DNA of 64,000 nt from Lachnospiraceae bacterium AC3007. GTDB lineage: Bacteria > Bacillota > Clostridia > Lachnospirales > Lachnospiraceae. How positions within the stretch are numbered: the stretch's first letter is position 1; each line of letters begins with the position of its first letter. The stretch covers positions 124,001 to 188,000 of the forward strand of contig JHYK01000004.1 in NCBI GenBank assembly GCA_000621405.1, written 5' to 3'. The notes beneath the pieces were generated by a model that was given only the letters and a program-made list of their open reading frames with translations, had not been told where the DNA came from and did no database searches. Shown here piece by piece: positions 51,821 to 61,207 of this stretch. The position numbers and the translations under genes were made by a program.

Positions 51821-51934
51821 ATGAAAGTAAGAAGTTCAGTAAAACCTATCTGCGAGAAGTGCAAGATAGTAAAGAGAAAAGGCAAGATCCGCGTGATCTG
51901 CGAGAATCCGAAGCACAAGCAGGTGCAGGGATAA
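51821..51934 (+). CDS. rpmJ: 50S ribosomal protein L36
   Basis: A 37-residue zinc-type L36 with the CEKC pair, a later Cys and a His ([20 protein letters not shown], then CENPKHKQ). It starts at 51821, with GGAAGGTGGG upstream. The longer in-frame ATG at 51734 falls in the promoter and is rejected. Confidence 0.95.
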   Translation: MKVRSSVKPICEKCKIVKRKGKIRVICENPKHKQVQG

Positions 51935-51985
51935 TACCCGGCACTTGATAAGCTTACATATTTAAAAGAAAGGAGATGCTCACTT

Positions 51986-52354
51986 ATGGCTCGAATAGCC
52001 GGTGTTGATTTGCCCAGAGATAAGCGCGTCGAGATAGGACTGACGTACATATTCGGAATCGGCAGGTCTTCCGCTACCAGGATACTGAAGGAAGCTGGTG
52101 TCAATCCTGATACCCGCTGCAAGGATCTTACAGATGCGGAAGTCACAAAGATCCGTGACGTCATAGATAAGACGCAGGTCATCGAGGGTGATCTCAGAAG
52201 AGAAGTCGCTATGAACATCAAGCGCCTCACAGAGATCGGCTGCTACAGGGGAATCCGCCACAGAAAAGGACTGCCCTGCCGCGGACAGAAGACCAAGACC
52301 AATGCCAGGACTTGCAAAGGTCCCAGGAGAACGGTCGCAAACAAGAAGAAGTAA
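51986..52354 (+). CDS. rpsM: 30S ribosomal protein S13
   Basis: A 122-residue 30S head protein. [21 protein letters not shown], the helix-two-turn-helix, and the basic tail [18 protein letters not shown] are standard. AAAGGAGATGC precedes the start. Confidence 0.97.
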   Translation: MARIAGVDLPRDKRVEIGLTYIFGIGRSSATRILKEAGVNPDTRCKDLTDAEVTKIRDVIDKTQVIEGDLRREVAMNIKRLTEIGCYRGIRHRKGLPCRGQKTKTNARTCKGPRRTVANKKK

Positions 52355-52390
52355 GATAAGGCAACTATTAGAGAAAGTAGGTTAGTTTTA

Positions 52391-52795
52391 ATGGCTGGTA
52401 AAACACAAGCGGGTGCGAAAAAAACTACAAAAAAGCGCATCAAAAAAAACGTTGAACACGGACAGGCACATATTCAGTCATCCTTCAACAACACTATCGT
52501 GACGTTGACGGACGCACAGGGTAATGCTCTTTCATGGGCTAGTGCCGGTGGTCTGGGATTTAGAGGTTCAAGGAAATCTACTCCATATGCGGCTCAGATG
52601 GCAGCCGAGACTGCCACAAAAGCGGCTCTTCCTTATGGCTTGAAGACAGTAGACGTCATGGTCAAGGGACCGGGCTCGGGACGGGAAGCAGCTATCAGGG
52701 CGCTTGCCGCCGCAGGACTTCAGGTAACGAGCATTAAGGACGTGACGCCCGTTCCTCATAACGGATGCCGTCCGCCTAAGCGCAGAAGAGTATAA
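52391..52795 (+). CDS. rpsK: 30S ribosomal protein S11
   Basis: A 134-residue platform protein. The core from [19 protein letters not shown] to [13 protein letters not shown] is canonical, after an N-terminal Lys-rich extension. The start has only a weak ribosome site (GAAAGTAGG, with a T-rich stretch before the ATG). Confidence 0.96.
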   Translation: MAGKTQAGAKKTTKKRIKKNVEHGQAHIQSSFNNTIVTLTDAQGNALSWASAGGLGFRGSRKSTPYAAQMAAETATKAALPYGLKTVDVMVKGPGSGREAAIRALAAAGLQVTSIKDVTPVPHNGCRPPKRRRV

Positions 52796-52815
52796 TCAGG
52801 GAGGGAAGTTAGTAT

Positions 52816-53409
52816 ATGGCAGTTAATAGAGAACCTGTTCTGAAAAGGTGCAGATCGTTGGGACTCGATCCTGTATATCTCGGATATGACAAAAAATCCA
52901 AGAGACAGGTGAGAAGGTCCGGCAGAAAAGTAAGTGAGTACGGGACTCAGCTTCGCGAAAAGCAGAAAGCTAAGTTCATATATGGCGTGCTGGAAAAGCC
53001 TTTCAGAAATTATTACGAGAAGGCTGACAGGATGAAGGGTATGACAGGCCCCAACCTTATGATCATGCTTGAGAGGAGACTTGATAACGTGGTCTTCAGG
53101 CTTGGATTTGCAAAGACACGCAGAGAAGCCCGTCAGATGGTTGATCATAAGATCTTCACTGTGAACGGCAAGACAGTGTCGATCCCTTCATACAGCATTA
53201 AGCCCGGTGATGTAATTGAGATCAGAGAGAACAAGAGATCATCACAGCACATAAAGGATATTTTTGAAGCTACGTCAGGGCGCATGGTTCCTGCCTGGCT
53301 GATCGCAGATCCCGATAACTTCAAGGGTACGGTCGACAGGCTTCCGGAGCGGGATGAGATAGACGTGCCCGTGGACGAGATGCTCATAGTCGAGTTGTAC
53401 TCCAAGTAA
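52816..53409 (+). CDS. rpsD: 30S ribosomal protein S4
   Basis: A 197-residue primary 16S-binding protein with an S4 RNA-binding domain ([20 protein letters not shown]). The N-terminal domain lacks the four-Cys zinc site, so it is a C- form. AGGGAGGGAAG precedes the start. Confidence 0.97.
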   Translation: MAVNREPVLKRCRSLGLDPVYLGYDKKSKRQVRRSGRKVSEYGTQLREKQKAKFIYGVLEKPFRNYYEKADRMKGMTGPNLMIMLERRLDNVVFRLGFAKTRREARQMVDHKIFTVNGKTVSIPSYSIKPGDVIEIRENKRSSQHIKDIFEATSGRMVPAWLIADPDNFKGTVDRLPERDEIDVPVDEMLIVELYSK

Positions 53410-53441
53410 ATGCTGTAATTGATGGTATAGGAGGTGTTCGA

Positions 53442-54410
53442 TTGTTCGAATTTGACAAGCCAAAGATAGAGATCCAGGATAAGTCCAAGGATGGCAAGTA
53501 CGCTCGTTTTGTCTGCACTCCTTTGGAGAGAGGATACGGGATCACGATAGGCAATTCATTAAGACGGATCATGCTGTCATCTCTTCCGGGAACGGCAGTA
53601 AGCCAGGTTAAGGTGGACGGGGTTCTGCACGAATTCTCGACTCTTCCCGGAGTGAAAGAGGATCTGACAGAGATCATCCTCAATATCAAGAACCTTGCAG
53701 TCCGCAACAACAATGCGTCTGAGGATGAGACTAAGACGGCATATATAGAGTGCGAGGGCGAAGGCGAGGTTACCGGAGCAGATATCCAGTGTGATCAGGA
53801 TATCGAGATAGTCAATAAGGATCAGCACATAGCTACACTGAGCGGCAAGGACGCAAAGCTTTACATAGAGCTTACGATCACTACCGGAAGAGGTTATGTG
53901 TCAGCCGAGCAGAATAAAAGCCCTGAGCTCCCCATAGGAGTTATATCCATAGATTCCATCTATACTCCCGTGGAGCGCGTGAACATGAGCGTGGAGAATA
54001 CCCGTGTAGGTCAGCAGACGGACTTTGACAAGCTGACACTGGACGTGTATACCAACGGCGCCATCAGCCCCGAGGATTCGGTAAGCCTGGCAGCCAAGGT
54101 CCTCTCCGAGCATCTGAATCTCTTTGTGGATCTCTCTGATGCGGCAAGCCGCGCAGAGGTAATGTCTGCAAAGAAAGAAGACGCAAGAGTCAATGTGGAG
54201 GTAATGTCCATAGACGAGCTCGAGCTCTCTGTAAGATCATATAACTGTCTTAAGAGAGCAGGTATCAATACCGTAGCGGAGCTTATCAAGAAGACTCCCG
54301 ATGAAATGATGAAGGTGAGGAATCTCGGCCGCAAGTCTCTCGAGGAAGTCCTTGAGAAGCTTAAGGATCTGGGCCTCGAGCTCAAGGCCGGCGCACCGGT
54401 ATCAGAATAA
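53442..54410 (+). CDS. rpoA: RNA polymerase subunit alpha
   Basis: The 322-residue subunit that nucleates RNA polymerase assembly and contacts activators. The N-terminal domain includes [23 protein letters not shown], and the C-terminal DNA-binding domain includes [20 protein letters not shown] and [12 protein letters not shown]. The start is TTG at 53442 with AGGAGGTGTTCGA upstream. A 106-base spacer follows before rplQ. Confidence 0.97.
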   Translation: MFEFDKPKIEIQDKSKDGKYARFVCTPLERGYGITIGNSLRRIMLSSLPGTAVSQVKVDGVLHEFSTLPGVKEDLTEIILNIKNLAVRNNNASEDETKTAYIECEGEGEVTGADIQCDQDIEIVNKDQHIATLSGKDAKLYIELTITTGRGYVSAEQNKSPELPIGVISIDSIYTPVERVNMSVENTRVGQQTDFDKLTLDVYTNGAISPEDSVSLAAKVLSEHLNLFVDLSDAASRAEVMSAKKEDARVNVEVMSIDELELSVRSYNCLKRAGINTVAELIKKTPDEMMKVRNLGRKSLEEVLEKLKDLGLELKAGAPVSE

Positions 54411-54516
54411 GAAACACAGTTTTTCGGGATCATATGTAATACCACCGGTGATATGGTTCCGTCCCGCCGGGTTTGTAAGACCGAAGAGCAAAGTCCGGTA
54501 AAGAAAGGAGAATGAA

Positions 54517-55050
54517 ATGGAATACAGGAAGTTAGGCAAGAATTCTTCCCAGAGAAAGGCTCTGCTGAGGAATCAGGTCACGGCTCTCATCCTTAAAGAG
54601 AAGATAGTCACGACCGAGGCAAGGGCCAAGGAAGTCCGCAAGATCGCGGAGCACCTTATCACACTTGCGATCAGGGAAAAGGATAATTTCACCGTAGAGA
54701 AAGTCAAGGTGAAGGTTCCCCGCAAAGATAAGGACGGCAAGCGCATCAAGGAGGAAAAGGACGGCAAGAAGGTAACGGTTTACGATGAGGTTGAAAAGGA
54801 GATCAAGAAAGACATGCCTTCAAGACTTCATGCTCGCCGCCAGATGCTCAAGGTCCTTTATCCTGTGACGGAAGTTCCCCAGGAAGGATCACAGAGGAAG
54901 AGGAATACAAGGAAGGTAGATCTTCCCGCAAAACTCTTCGACGAGATCGCTCCCAGATATGTGGACAGGAAGGGCGGATACACACGTATCGTCAAGATCG
55001 GTCCCCGTCACGGAGATGCCGCAATGGAAGCGCTCATAGAGCTGGCCTGA
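54517..55050 (+). CDS. rplQ: 50S ribosomal protein L17 with charged insert
   Basis: A 177-residue L17, longer than the usual 115-130. The N terminus ([37 protein letters not shown]) and the C terminus ([17 protein letters not shown]) are standard. Between them a highly charged insert of roughly 45-50 residues (Lys/Asp/Glu-rich, about 52-100) precedes the [13 protein letters not shown] segment. AAAGGAGAATGA precedes the start. It is the last gene before a strong terminator. Confidence 0.95.
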   Translation: MEYRKLGKNSSQRKALLRNQVTALILKEKIVTTEARAKEVRKIAEHLITLAIREKDNFTVEKVKVKVPRKDKDGKRIKEEKDGKKVTVYDEVEKEIKKDMPSRLHARRQMLKVLYPVTEVPQEGSQRKRNTRKVDLPAKLFDEIAPRYVDRKGGYTRIVKIGPRHGDAAMEALIELA

Positions 55051-55076
55051 TATTACGGGACAGGTTATTTTTCAAG

Positions 55077-55106
55077 CCGATGCAGGGTGAGCTCTGCATC
55101 GGTTTG
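55077..55106 (+). terminator. Rho-independent terminator of the ribosomal cluster
   Basis: CCGATGCAG (55077-55085) and CTGCATCGG (55094-55102) form a perfect 9-bp stem followed by TTTGTC. Confidence 0.85.
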
Positions 55107-55129
55107 TCATATCAAAGCCTTTATTTCAG

Positions 55130-55158
55130 TTGACCAGTTCTGAGGTAGGATTTATACT
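55130..55158 (+). promoter_or_regulatory. Promoter of the STAS/RsbW-ECF unit
   Basis: TTGACC at 55130-55135, a 17-base spacer, and TATACT at 55153-55158. It starts a new transcript after the rplQ terminator. Confidence 0.7.
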
Positions 55159-55196
55159 ATATTTTGTCGGTCAAAAGATTCGATCCAAGGAGGTAT

Positions 55197-55496
55197 ATGA
55201 TGCAGATAGTAAAACAAAAGGAAGGTTCCAATCTTACAATATCACTGGAGGGGAGACTGGATACCACCACATCTCCGCAGCTTGAGGAAGAGCTTAAGCA
55301 GTCCCTTGACGGGATCACAGCTCTCGCATTTGACCTTGCGAAGCTTGAATATATTTCTTCTGCCGGCCTTCGTGTTCTTCTTTCCGCTCAGAAAGTCATG
55401 AACAAGCAGGGCGAGATGAAGGTTACCGGAGCTAATGACGAACTTAAGGAAATATTCGAAGTAACCGGATTTGTAGATATTCTTAATATAGAGTGA
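55197..55496 (+). CDS. STAS-domain anti-sigma factor antagonist
   Basis: A 99-residue single STAS domain, as in SpoIIAA and RsbV. The phosphorylatable Ser is in the motif LEYISSAGLRVLLSAQK at about residue 55. In the family the unphosphorylated form binds a partner kinase (anti-sigma factor) and frees its target. The start is ATG at 55197 or 55200 after AAGGAGG; an upstream in-frame TTG at 55164 lies next to the promoter and is rejected. The partner kinase gene follows after 28 bases. No sigma factor or PP2C phosphatase gene lies beside the pair. Confidence 0.9.
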   Translation: MMQIVKQKEGSNLTISLEGRLDTTTSPQLEEELKQSLDGITALAFDLAKLEYISSAGLRVLLSAQKVMNKQGEMKVTGANDELKEIFEVTGFVDILNIE

Positions 55497-55524
55497 TTTT
55501 AAGGAAGGTCTACGGTATATCTTT

Positions 55525-55992
55525 ATGGGGACTACGAGCATAGATCGCCCGGACGAGGAGCTCCGGTCGATCACTCTGCCGGCAGAACTTGAAAAACTTG
55601 AAGCAGTACAGGACTTTGTGGAGGCCATCATGGAGGAAGGCGGGGCCGGCATGAAGGTGATCTGTACTGTTAATATTGCCGTGGAAGAGATGTTTGTGAA
55701 CGTATGCCACTATGCTTATGGAGAAGACGGCGGGGAAGTAAAGGTTGAGGCCGGGATCATCAGTCAGAGCGGCCTGTCTGATAACGAAGGAGCAAAGGCG
55801 ATACGGATCCGGCTTACTGACAGCGGGATCCCGTATGATCCGCTTGCCAAGGAGGATCCTGATATCACTCTTCCTGCCGAAGAAAGACCTATCGGTGGTC
55901 TCGGTATATACATGGTCAAGAAAAGCATGGACCGCGTTTCATACGAGTACAAAGACGGGAAAAACATCTTTACGATGGAGAAAGGAATATGA
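55525..55992 (+). CDS. RsbW-like serine kinase / anti-sigma factor
   Basis: A 155-residue GHKL-fold ATPase of the RsbW/SpoIIAB type. The N-box is in NIAVEEMFVNVCHYAY, G1 is DSGIPYDP and G2 is GGLGIYMVKKSMD. Such proteins phosphorylate their STAS antagonist and sequester a sigma factor or other regulator. The ATG at 55525 lies about 16 bases from the AAGGAAGG stretch, an unusually long spacing, and I see no better start. The target is unknown. Confidence 0.88.
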   Translation: MGTTSIDRPDEELRSITLPAELEKLEAVQDFVEAIMEEGGAGMKVICTVNIAVEEMFVNVCHYAYGEDGGEVKVEAGIISQSGLSDNEGAKAIRIRLTDSGIPYDPLAKEDPDITLPAEERPIGGLGIYMVKKSMDRVSYEYKDGKNIFTMEKGI

Positions 55993-56032
55993 TCAGGCTG
56001 TGTTGCTGAGAGCATAGCTTGATCTTCTTGTC

Positions 56033-56896
56033 ATGGCTATCGTAGAAACGCATGGTCTAAGCTTTGATTATATCCGCCGCGATGAAGAGGGAAACGTTTC
56101 TTCTATCAACAGGGCTCTGGATGATGTGGAACTGTCCGTAAAAAAGGGAGAGTTCATAGCTATCCTCGGAGGCAACGGCTCGGGCAAATCCACTCTTGCA
56201 AAACAAATCAATGCGATCCTCTATCCTACAGAGGGTTATGTGCTTGTGGACGGGAAAAAGACGTCCGAAGAAGAGAACATTCTGGATATCCGCCAAAAGG
56301 CGGGGATGATCTTTCAAAATCCTGATAATCAGATCATAGGTTCAATAGTTGAAGAAGATGTGGGATTCGGCCCGGAGAACATGGGCGTAGCTACTGACGA
56401 CATCTGGCAGCGTGTGGAAGAATCCCTTAAGATCCTGGGCATGTGGGAATACCGCAAGCATTCTCCGATGCGCCTGTCCGGAGGACAGAAGCAGAGAGTT
56501 GCGATCGCGGGTGTGGTCGCGATGCACCCCGAGTGCATCATAATGGACGAGCCCACCGCAATGCTCGATCCTGCGGGCCGAAAGGAAGTGATCAGGGCCG
56601 CAAGGGCTTTAAATGATGTCGAAAAGATCACCATAATCCTTATCACTCACTACATGGAGGAGGTCGTCTATGCCGACAGACTCTTTGTCATGCAGGACGG
56701 AAGGATAAAAATGACAGGGACTCCCAGGGAGATCTTTTCAAGGGTTGAGGAGTTAGAGGAACTCCGGCTTGATGTTCCGCAGGCCACAAGGCTTGCTTAT
56801 GAGCTGAAAAAGCGCGGGCTGTCCCTGCTGCCCGATGGTATCCTTACGGAGAAGGAATTGGTCACGGAACTATGTCGATCATACTCGATCATGTAA
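56033..56896 (+). CDS. ecfA1: ECF transporter ATPase EcfA1
   Basis: One of two ATPases that power energy-coupling-factor vitamin and metal importers with EcfT and exchangeable S components. The 287-residue protein has Walker [10 protein letters not shown], a Q-loop in QNPDNQI, the signature [13 protein letters not shown], Walker [12 protein letters not shown] and the switch His in ITHYMEE. No strong ribosome site precedes the ATG. The frame overlaps ecfA2 by 25 bases. Confidence 0.95.
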   Translation: MAIVETHGLSFDYIRRDEEGNVSSINRALDDVELSVKKGEFIAILGGNGSGKSTLAKQINAILYPTEGYVLVDGKKTSEEENILDIRQKAGMIFQNPDNQIIGSIVEEDVGFGPENMGVATDDIWQRVEESLKILGMWEYRKHSPMRLSGGQKQRVAIAGVVAMHPECIIMDEPTAMLDPAGRKEVIRAARALNDVEKITIILITHYMEEVVYADRLFVMQDGRIKMTGTPREIFSRVEELEELRLDVPQATRLAYELKKRGLSLLPDGILTEKELVTELCRSYSIM

Positions 56897-57723
56897 ATTA
56901 TATATACAGCAAAGGCACAAACGATGAAGTAAAGGCTCTCGATGACGTATCCTTTGAGATAAAGGATGGTGATTTCGTAGGGCTCATAGGTCATACCGGT
57001 TCCGGGAAATCCACTCTCGTGCAGCATCTGGACGGACTGCTTAAGGCCACTTCAGGCCATATCTACTACAACGGTGAAGATATATATGACAGGGACTTCG
57101 ATATGAGGGCGCTGAGGGGTAAGGTCGGACTTGTGTTCCAGTATCCCGAGCATCAGCTTTTCGAAGAGGATGTGTTCAAGGATGTCTGTTACGGTCCCAG
57201 AAATATGGGGCTGTCCGAAAAGGAGGCATCGCTCGCGGCTTATTCTGCCCTGAAGGCCGTCAAACTTCCGGACGAGTGCTTCTACGTATCTCCTTTTGAA
57301 CTTTCAGGCGGGCAGAAAAGAAGAGCAGCTATAGCCGGTGTGCTCGCGATGAAGCCGGAGGTCCTGGTCCTGGATGAGCCTACAGCAGGGCTTGATCCCG
57401 AAGGAAGGGAAGAGATACTGGATCTTATGAAGGAACTTCATGATACCCGCGGCATCACTGTGATCCTGGTATCGCATTCCATGGAGGATGTGGCTGATTA
57501 TGCGCATCACATTATCGTCATGGAAAAGGGAAAGGTATTCATGTCGGGCACTCCCAGGGAGATCTATTCCCATATCGAGGAGCTTGAGAGCATAGGCCTT
57601 GCGGCACCGAAGGTAACCTACATCATGCATGAACTGAAAAGGAGAGGCTTTGATGTGGATACCAGCATCACAGGTGTGAAGGAAGCAGTGGATTCGATAA
57701 TAGGAGCCGTCTGGAATGCTTAG
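56872..57723 (+). CDS. ecfA2: ECF transporter ATPase EcfA2
   Basis: The partner ATPase. The 283-residue protein has [19 protein letters not shown] (typical EcfA2 Q-loop), [24 protein letters not shown] and SHSMEDV. It overlaps ecfA1 by 25 bases and ecfT by eight, which suggests tight translational coupling. Position next to the alpha segment is conserved in Firmicutes. Confidence 0.96.
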   Translation: MSIILDHVNYIYSKGTNDEVKALDDVSFEIKDGDFVGLIGHTGSGKSTLVQHLDGLLKATSGHIYYNGEDIYDRDFDMRALRGKVGLVFQYPEHQLFEEDVFKDVCYGPRNMGLSEKEASLAAYSALKAVKLPDECFYVSPFELSGGQKRRAAIAGVLAMKPEVLVLDEPTAGLDPEGREEILDLMKELHDTRGITVILVSHSMEDVADYAHHIIVMEKGKVFMSGTPREIYSHIEELESIGLAAPKVTYIMHELKRRGFDVDTSITGVKEAVDSIIGAVWNA

Positions 57724-58522
57724 GGAGATGACTATCGGACAATATTATCAGGCAGAGTCCAGACTGCACAGGCTTGACCCGCGGGTAAAATTAGTCGGGA
57801 CCCTGATATTCATAATCTCACTTTTTATCTCGCAGAAGGTGTCATGCTACGTGGCGGCCACGGTGTTCCTTATCTGCATGATCCGTCTTTCCCGTGTTCC
57901 CTTTTTGCATATGATAAAGGGCATGAAGGCCATAGCCTTCATAATGCTCATCACGGTTTTTTTTAATCTTGTATTTACTCCCGGTGAGGAGCTCGTAAGC
58001 TTCTGGGTATTTAAGATCACGTCTCAGGGCGTGAGGAATGCCATATTTACCGCTGTAAGGCTTACTTATCTGATCCTCGGCTCCTCCCTGATGACTCTTA
58101 CGACCACGCCGAACGATCTGACCGACGGACTGGAAAAAGGGCTTGGATTTATGAAAGTCTTTAAGCTCCCCGTTCACGAGATAGCAATGATGATGTCCAT
58201 AGCGCTGAGGTTCATACCGATACTGCTGGAGGAGACTGATAAGATAATGAAGGCACAGCAGGCCCGCGGCGCTGACTTTGAAAGCGGCGGAATGATAAGG
58301 CGGGTCAGAGCCATGGTTCCGCTCCTTGTTCCTCTGTTTGTATCGGCTTTCAGAAGAGCCAATGATCTGGCGCTTGCGATGGAAGCCAGATGCTATCACG
58401 GGGGAGAGGGGAGGACTAAGATGAAGCCCCTTAAATACAAGCCCTGGGACTTCAGGGCCTATGTGATCCTGTTCTGCTACATCGCTCTTGTGGTCCTTTT
58501 TGGCATAATTTCTCCGCTATGA
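57716..58522 (+). CDS. ecfT: ECF transporter transmembrane protein EcfT
   Basis: The 268-residue scaffold that links the ATPases to S components. It has about five hydrophobic helices and the coupling-helix motifs: the first as QQARGADFESGG and the second as EARCYHGGEGRT (Cys in place of the Gly in the second ARG-type motif). No S-component gene is adjacent, as expected for a shared group II module. The stop overlaps the next start by four bases. Confidence 0.93.
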   Translation: MLREMTIGQYYQAESRLHRLDPRVKLVGTLIFIISLFISQKVSCYVAATVFLICMIRLSRVPFLHMIKGMKAIAFIMLITVFFNLVFTPGEELVSFWVFKITSQGVRNAIFTAVRLTYLILGSSLMTLTTTPNDLTDGLEKGLGFMKVFKLPVHEIAMMMSIALRFIPILLEETDKIMKAQQARGADFESGGMIRRVRAMVPLLVPLFVSAFRRANDLALAMEARCYHGGEGRTKMKPLKYKPWDFRAYVILFCYIALVVLFGIISPL

Positions 58523-60189
58523 TATCACTGGCTTTGGCATTGAGATATGACAGGAAGCTGACAGAGACGCTCCCTTCGGGAGTCTGTATTTTCATGCTGC
58601 TGGCTTATCTTCTCGGGATATCCGGACATATAAGCCATATCACGGAGCTGCTGCTCCTGTATGAGGCTTCCGGGATTGCGTACGGTCTGTATCTTATCCT
58701 TGTAAAGAAGAAAAAAGACATAACGGACCCTTTCATGGATCCGGGCATCCCCGTTATGATCCTCATACTTACGGCTGCATGGTTTTTGAGTCTTCATATG
58801 AGGGTCACCAATTTTGATGATTTTCACTCATGGGCGATCACGCCCAAAGATATATTCTATGTGAACGGTCTTCCTACAGGAGGAATGGCCAGTACGTTCT
58901 ACAGGGATTATTTTCCGGTCGTGTACTTCATGGACTTTCTCATGTTCCGGCTGCTTGGCAGATTCAGCGAGAGCGCCATGTTCTTTGTCCTTTGGGCGCT
59001 TATGATCATATCTCTTTCCGAATTCTTTCACAGGAGGAAGGAGGATGATGTCATCAGGTACATTCTCAGGGTATCAGCCGGCATCATGCTGCCTTTTCTT
59101 TTTTCTTTCCAGTTCCTGCACTGCCTGGGAACGGATATCCTGGCTGCCACGTTTTTCGGCGCGGCCATGATATATATCATGAAAGAAGATCCGGATGATC
59201 ACGGAACGGGCGGGACGGCTTTCTTTTATATCAGGCTCGTGCCCCTTATCACGGTTCTTGCAATGCTGAAGACCACGTCAGCTGTACTGACTGCGGTCTG
59301 CGTTATGCTGTACTGCGTGCGTTTTCTGCATCCAAAGCAGGTGTCATCCTGGCTCAAAGCGGCCCTGCTCCCGGCATGCTCAGTGGCGTTCTGGCTTTCG
59401 TGGAAGATATTCTGTTCCGCAAAAGGGAATACCACCTATCTTTCGGACAATCTGAACAACAACCTCACACAGGGGAGCGCGGGGATCCCGTATTACGCAG
59501 CATCTACAATAAAAGATTTTATTTCCAGGCTTTTCACGTACGGATTAAATGACGGCACAACAGGACTTACAAGTGGTATAATAGTGCTGGTATTTGTCGG
59601 AGCGTTCGCGGTATACATCAGGGAAAACGGCAGGACTCTGCGGAATGTTCTTGCTCCGGTCACGATCCTTTTGGGAATGACCGGTTATCTTCTCATGATG
59701 ATATACGTGTATCTGTTCGTCTTCGAGGAATGGGAGGCGCTGTCCCTTTCAAGTTATGACAGATACATAGCCACATACTTTGGCGCCATGCTCTGTCTTG
59801 TGCTGTATATGCTCTACAGGTCGAAGATCATGCCTTCATGGGGCGGGATCATGCTCGCTCTCGTTCTGGCATTTACGATCAATTACCCGTATGTGGCACG
59901 CACCATGATCCCCTCTGCCTATGAAAAGGAATTCGGAGGCGTAATAGAGAGCATAGATGCCATTGAGGAGGAATTTCTTGCCGCATCGGGAGGCATGCCC
60001 GGATATGGGGAGAGCATACTGGCAGTGGATCACACACGTGATCAGCTGAGAGCAAAGGTGATACCCTATGCTGCGGTTCCCGGAGTCACAAGGCTTGTGC
60101 AGCCTGATGAGAACGGGAAGATGCCGGATGAGGCTGAGATAAGGGAGATGGCCGACGAATACGATGCCAGGATCATCGAGTTAAAATAA
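58519..60189 (+). CDS. Polytopic membrane protein, possible GT-C glycosyltransferase
   Basis: A 556-residue protein with about 11-12 hydrophobic helices. The first large loop contains the acidic motif NFDDFHSWAITPKDIF, similar in placement to the Asp/Glu motif of GT-C lipid-sugar-dependent glycosyltransferases. The C-terminal 80 residues form a soluble domain. A GT2 polyprenyl-phosphate-sugar synthase gene follows after 16 bases, the classic partner of a GT-C enzyme. It starts inside the end of ecfT (ATGA). The family is not certain, as no diagnostic motif beyond the acidic loop is seen. Confidence 0.72.
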   Translation: MISLALALRYDRKLTETLPSGVCIFMLLAYLLGISGHISHITELLLLYEASGIAYGLYLILVKKKKDITDPFMDPGIPVMILILTAAWFLSLHMRVTNFDDFHSWAITPKDIFYVNGLPTGGMASTFYRDYFPVVYFMDFLMFRLLGRFSESAMFFVLWALMIISLSEFFHRRKEDDVIRYILRVSAGIMLPFLFSFQFLHCLGTDILAATFFGAAMIYIMKEDPDDHGTGGTAFFYIRLVPLITVLAMLKTTSAVLTAVCVMLYCVRFLHPKQVSSWLKAALLPACSVAFWLSWKIFCSAKGNTTYLSDNLNNNLTQGSAGIPYYAASTIKDFISRLFTYGLNDGTTGLTSGIIVLVFVGAFAVYIRENGRTLRNVLAPVTILLGMTGYLLMMIYVYLFVFEEWEALSLSSYDRYIATYFGAMLCLVLYMLYRSKIMPSWGGIMLALVLAFTINYPYVARTMIPSAYEKEFGGVIESIDAIEEEFLAASGGMPGYGESILAVDHTRDQLRAKVIPYAAVPGVTRLVQPDENGKMPDEAEIREMADEYDARIIELK

Positions 60190-60205
60190 GACCCGGGAGA
60201 TACGG

Positions 60206-61207
60206 ATGAAGACAGCAGTACTTATTCCATGCTACAACGAAGCAAAATCCATCAGATCGGTGGTCGAAGATTTCCGGAAGAACCTGCCGGATGCGACGAT
60301 CTATGTATATGACAATAACTCCACTGACGGCACGGCGGATATTGCGCGTGAAGCAGGGGCAGTGGTCAGACGGGAAGTCAGGCAGGGCAAAGGCAATGTC
60401 ATCCGGACCATGTTCAGGGAGGTGGATGCCGACTGCTACATCATGGTGGACGGAGATAATACCTATCCCGCATCATTTGCGCCCGAATTCAGGAGATATG
60501 TGCTTCAGGGTAAGGCCGACATGGTGATAGGAGACCGTCTTTCTTCGACATATTTCAAGGAGAATAAAAGGCCCTTCCACGGATTCGGCAACCGTCTGGT
60601 CCGGGGACTTATCAATCATCTGTTTCATTCCCGCATCAACGATATAATGACCGGCGCGAGAGCTTTTTCCCGCGACTTTGTCAAAAGCTTTGCCATTCTT
60701 TCCAAGGGCTTTGAGATAGAGACAGAGATGACGATATTCGCTCTGGAGAATAATTTCCGGATCGCGGAGATCCCGATAGAATACAGGGACAGGGACGCGG
60801 ACAATCCGTCAAAGCTCTCGACTTATTCGGATGGATTCAAGGTTTTAAAGACTATATTCAGACTCTTAAGGGACGACAAACCGGGTGCTTTTTTCGGGAC
60901 TATAGGCACTGCAACGATCCTTGTCGGGCTTGGGTTTTTCGTTCCCATCGTCATGGAGTATTCGCAGACAGGGAAGGTTCCGAGATACCCGACTCTCATA
61001 GTACTAGTGGCGCTCTGGGTTATAGGGATTCTCAGTATCTTTGCGGGTATGATACTATCGCTTGTTAATACCAGGGCGAAGCAGGAATTTGAAAGATACG
61101 TGAGCCTTCTGTATATCACGGACAAGAGACACGCAGATGACATGGAGGAAGCCGGAGGGACAGCGTCTTTGGGACGCGGCGGTGTCTGGCGAGGCTGGAA
61201 TGAATGA
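60206..61207 (+). CDS. GT2 glycosyltransferase, polyprenyl-phosphate sugar synthase-like
   Basis: A 333-residue protein. The N-terminal GT-A domain has IPCYNEA, DNNSTDGT and the metal-binding DGDNTYP; the region around IETEMTIFALENNFRIAEIPI is typical of DPM1/GtrB-like enzymes that load a sugar onto undecaprenyl phosphate. Two C-terminal hydrophobic helices (about 230-255 and 262-290) anchor it. It probably supplies the sugar donor for the GT-C-like protein upstream. Its end overlaps the truA start. Confidence 0.87.
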   Translation: MKTAVLIPCYNEAKSIRSVVEDFRKNLPDATIYVYDNNSTDGTADIAREAGAVVRREVRQGKGNVIRTMFREVDADCYIMVDGDNTYPASFAPEFRRYVLQGKADMVIGDRLSSTYFKENKRPFHGFGNRLVRGLINHLFHSRINDIMTGARAFSRDFVKSFAILSKGFEIETEMTIFALENNFRIAEIPIEYRDRDADNPSKLSTYSDGFKVLKTIFRLLRDDKPGAFFGTIGTATILVGLGFFVPIVMEYSQTGKVPRYPTLIVLVALWVIGILSIFAGMILSLVNTRAKQEFERYVSLLYITDKRHADDMEEAGGTASLGRGGVWRGWNE

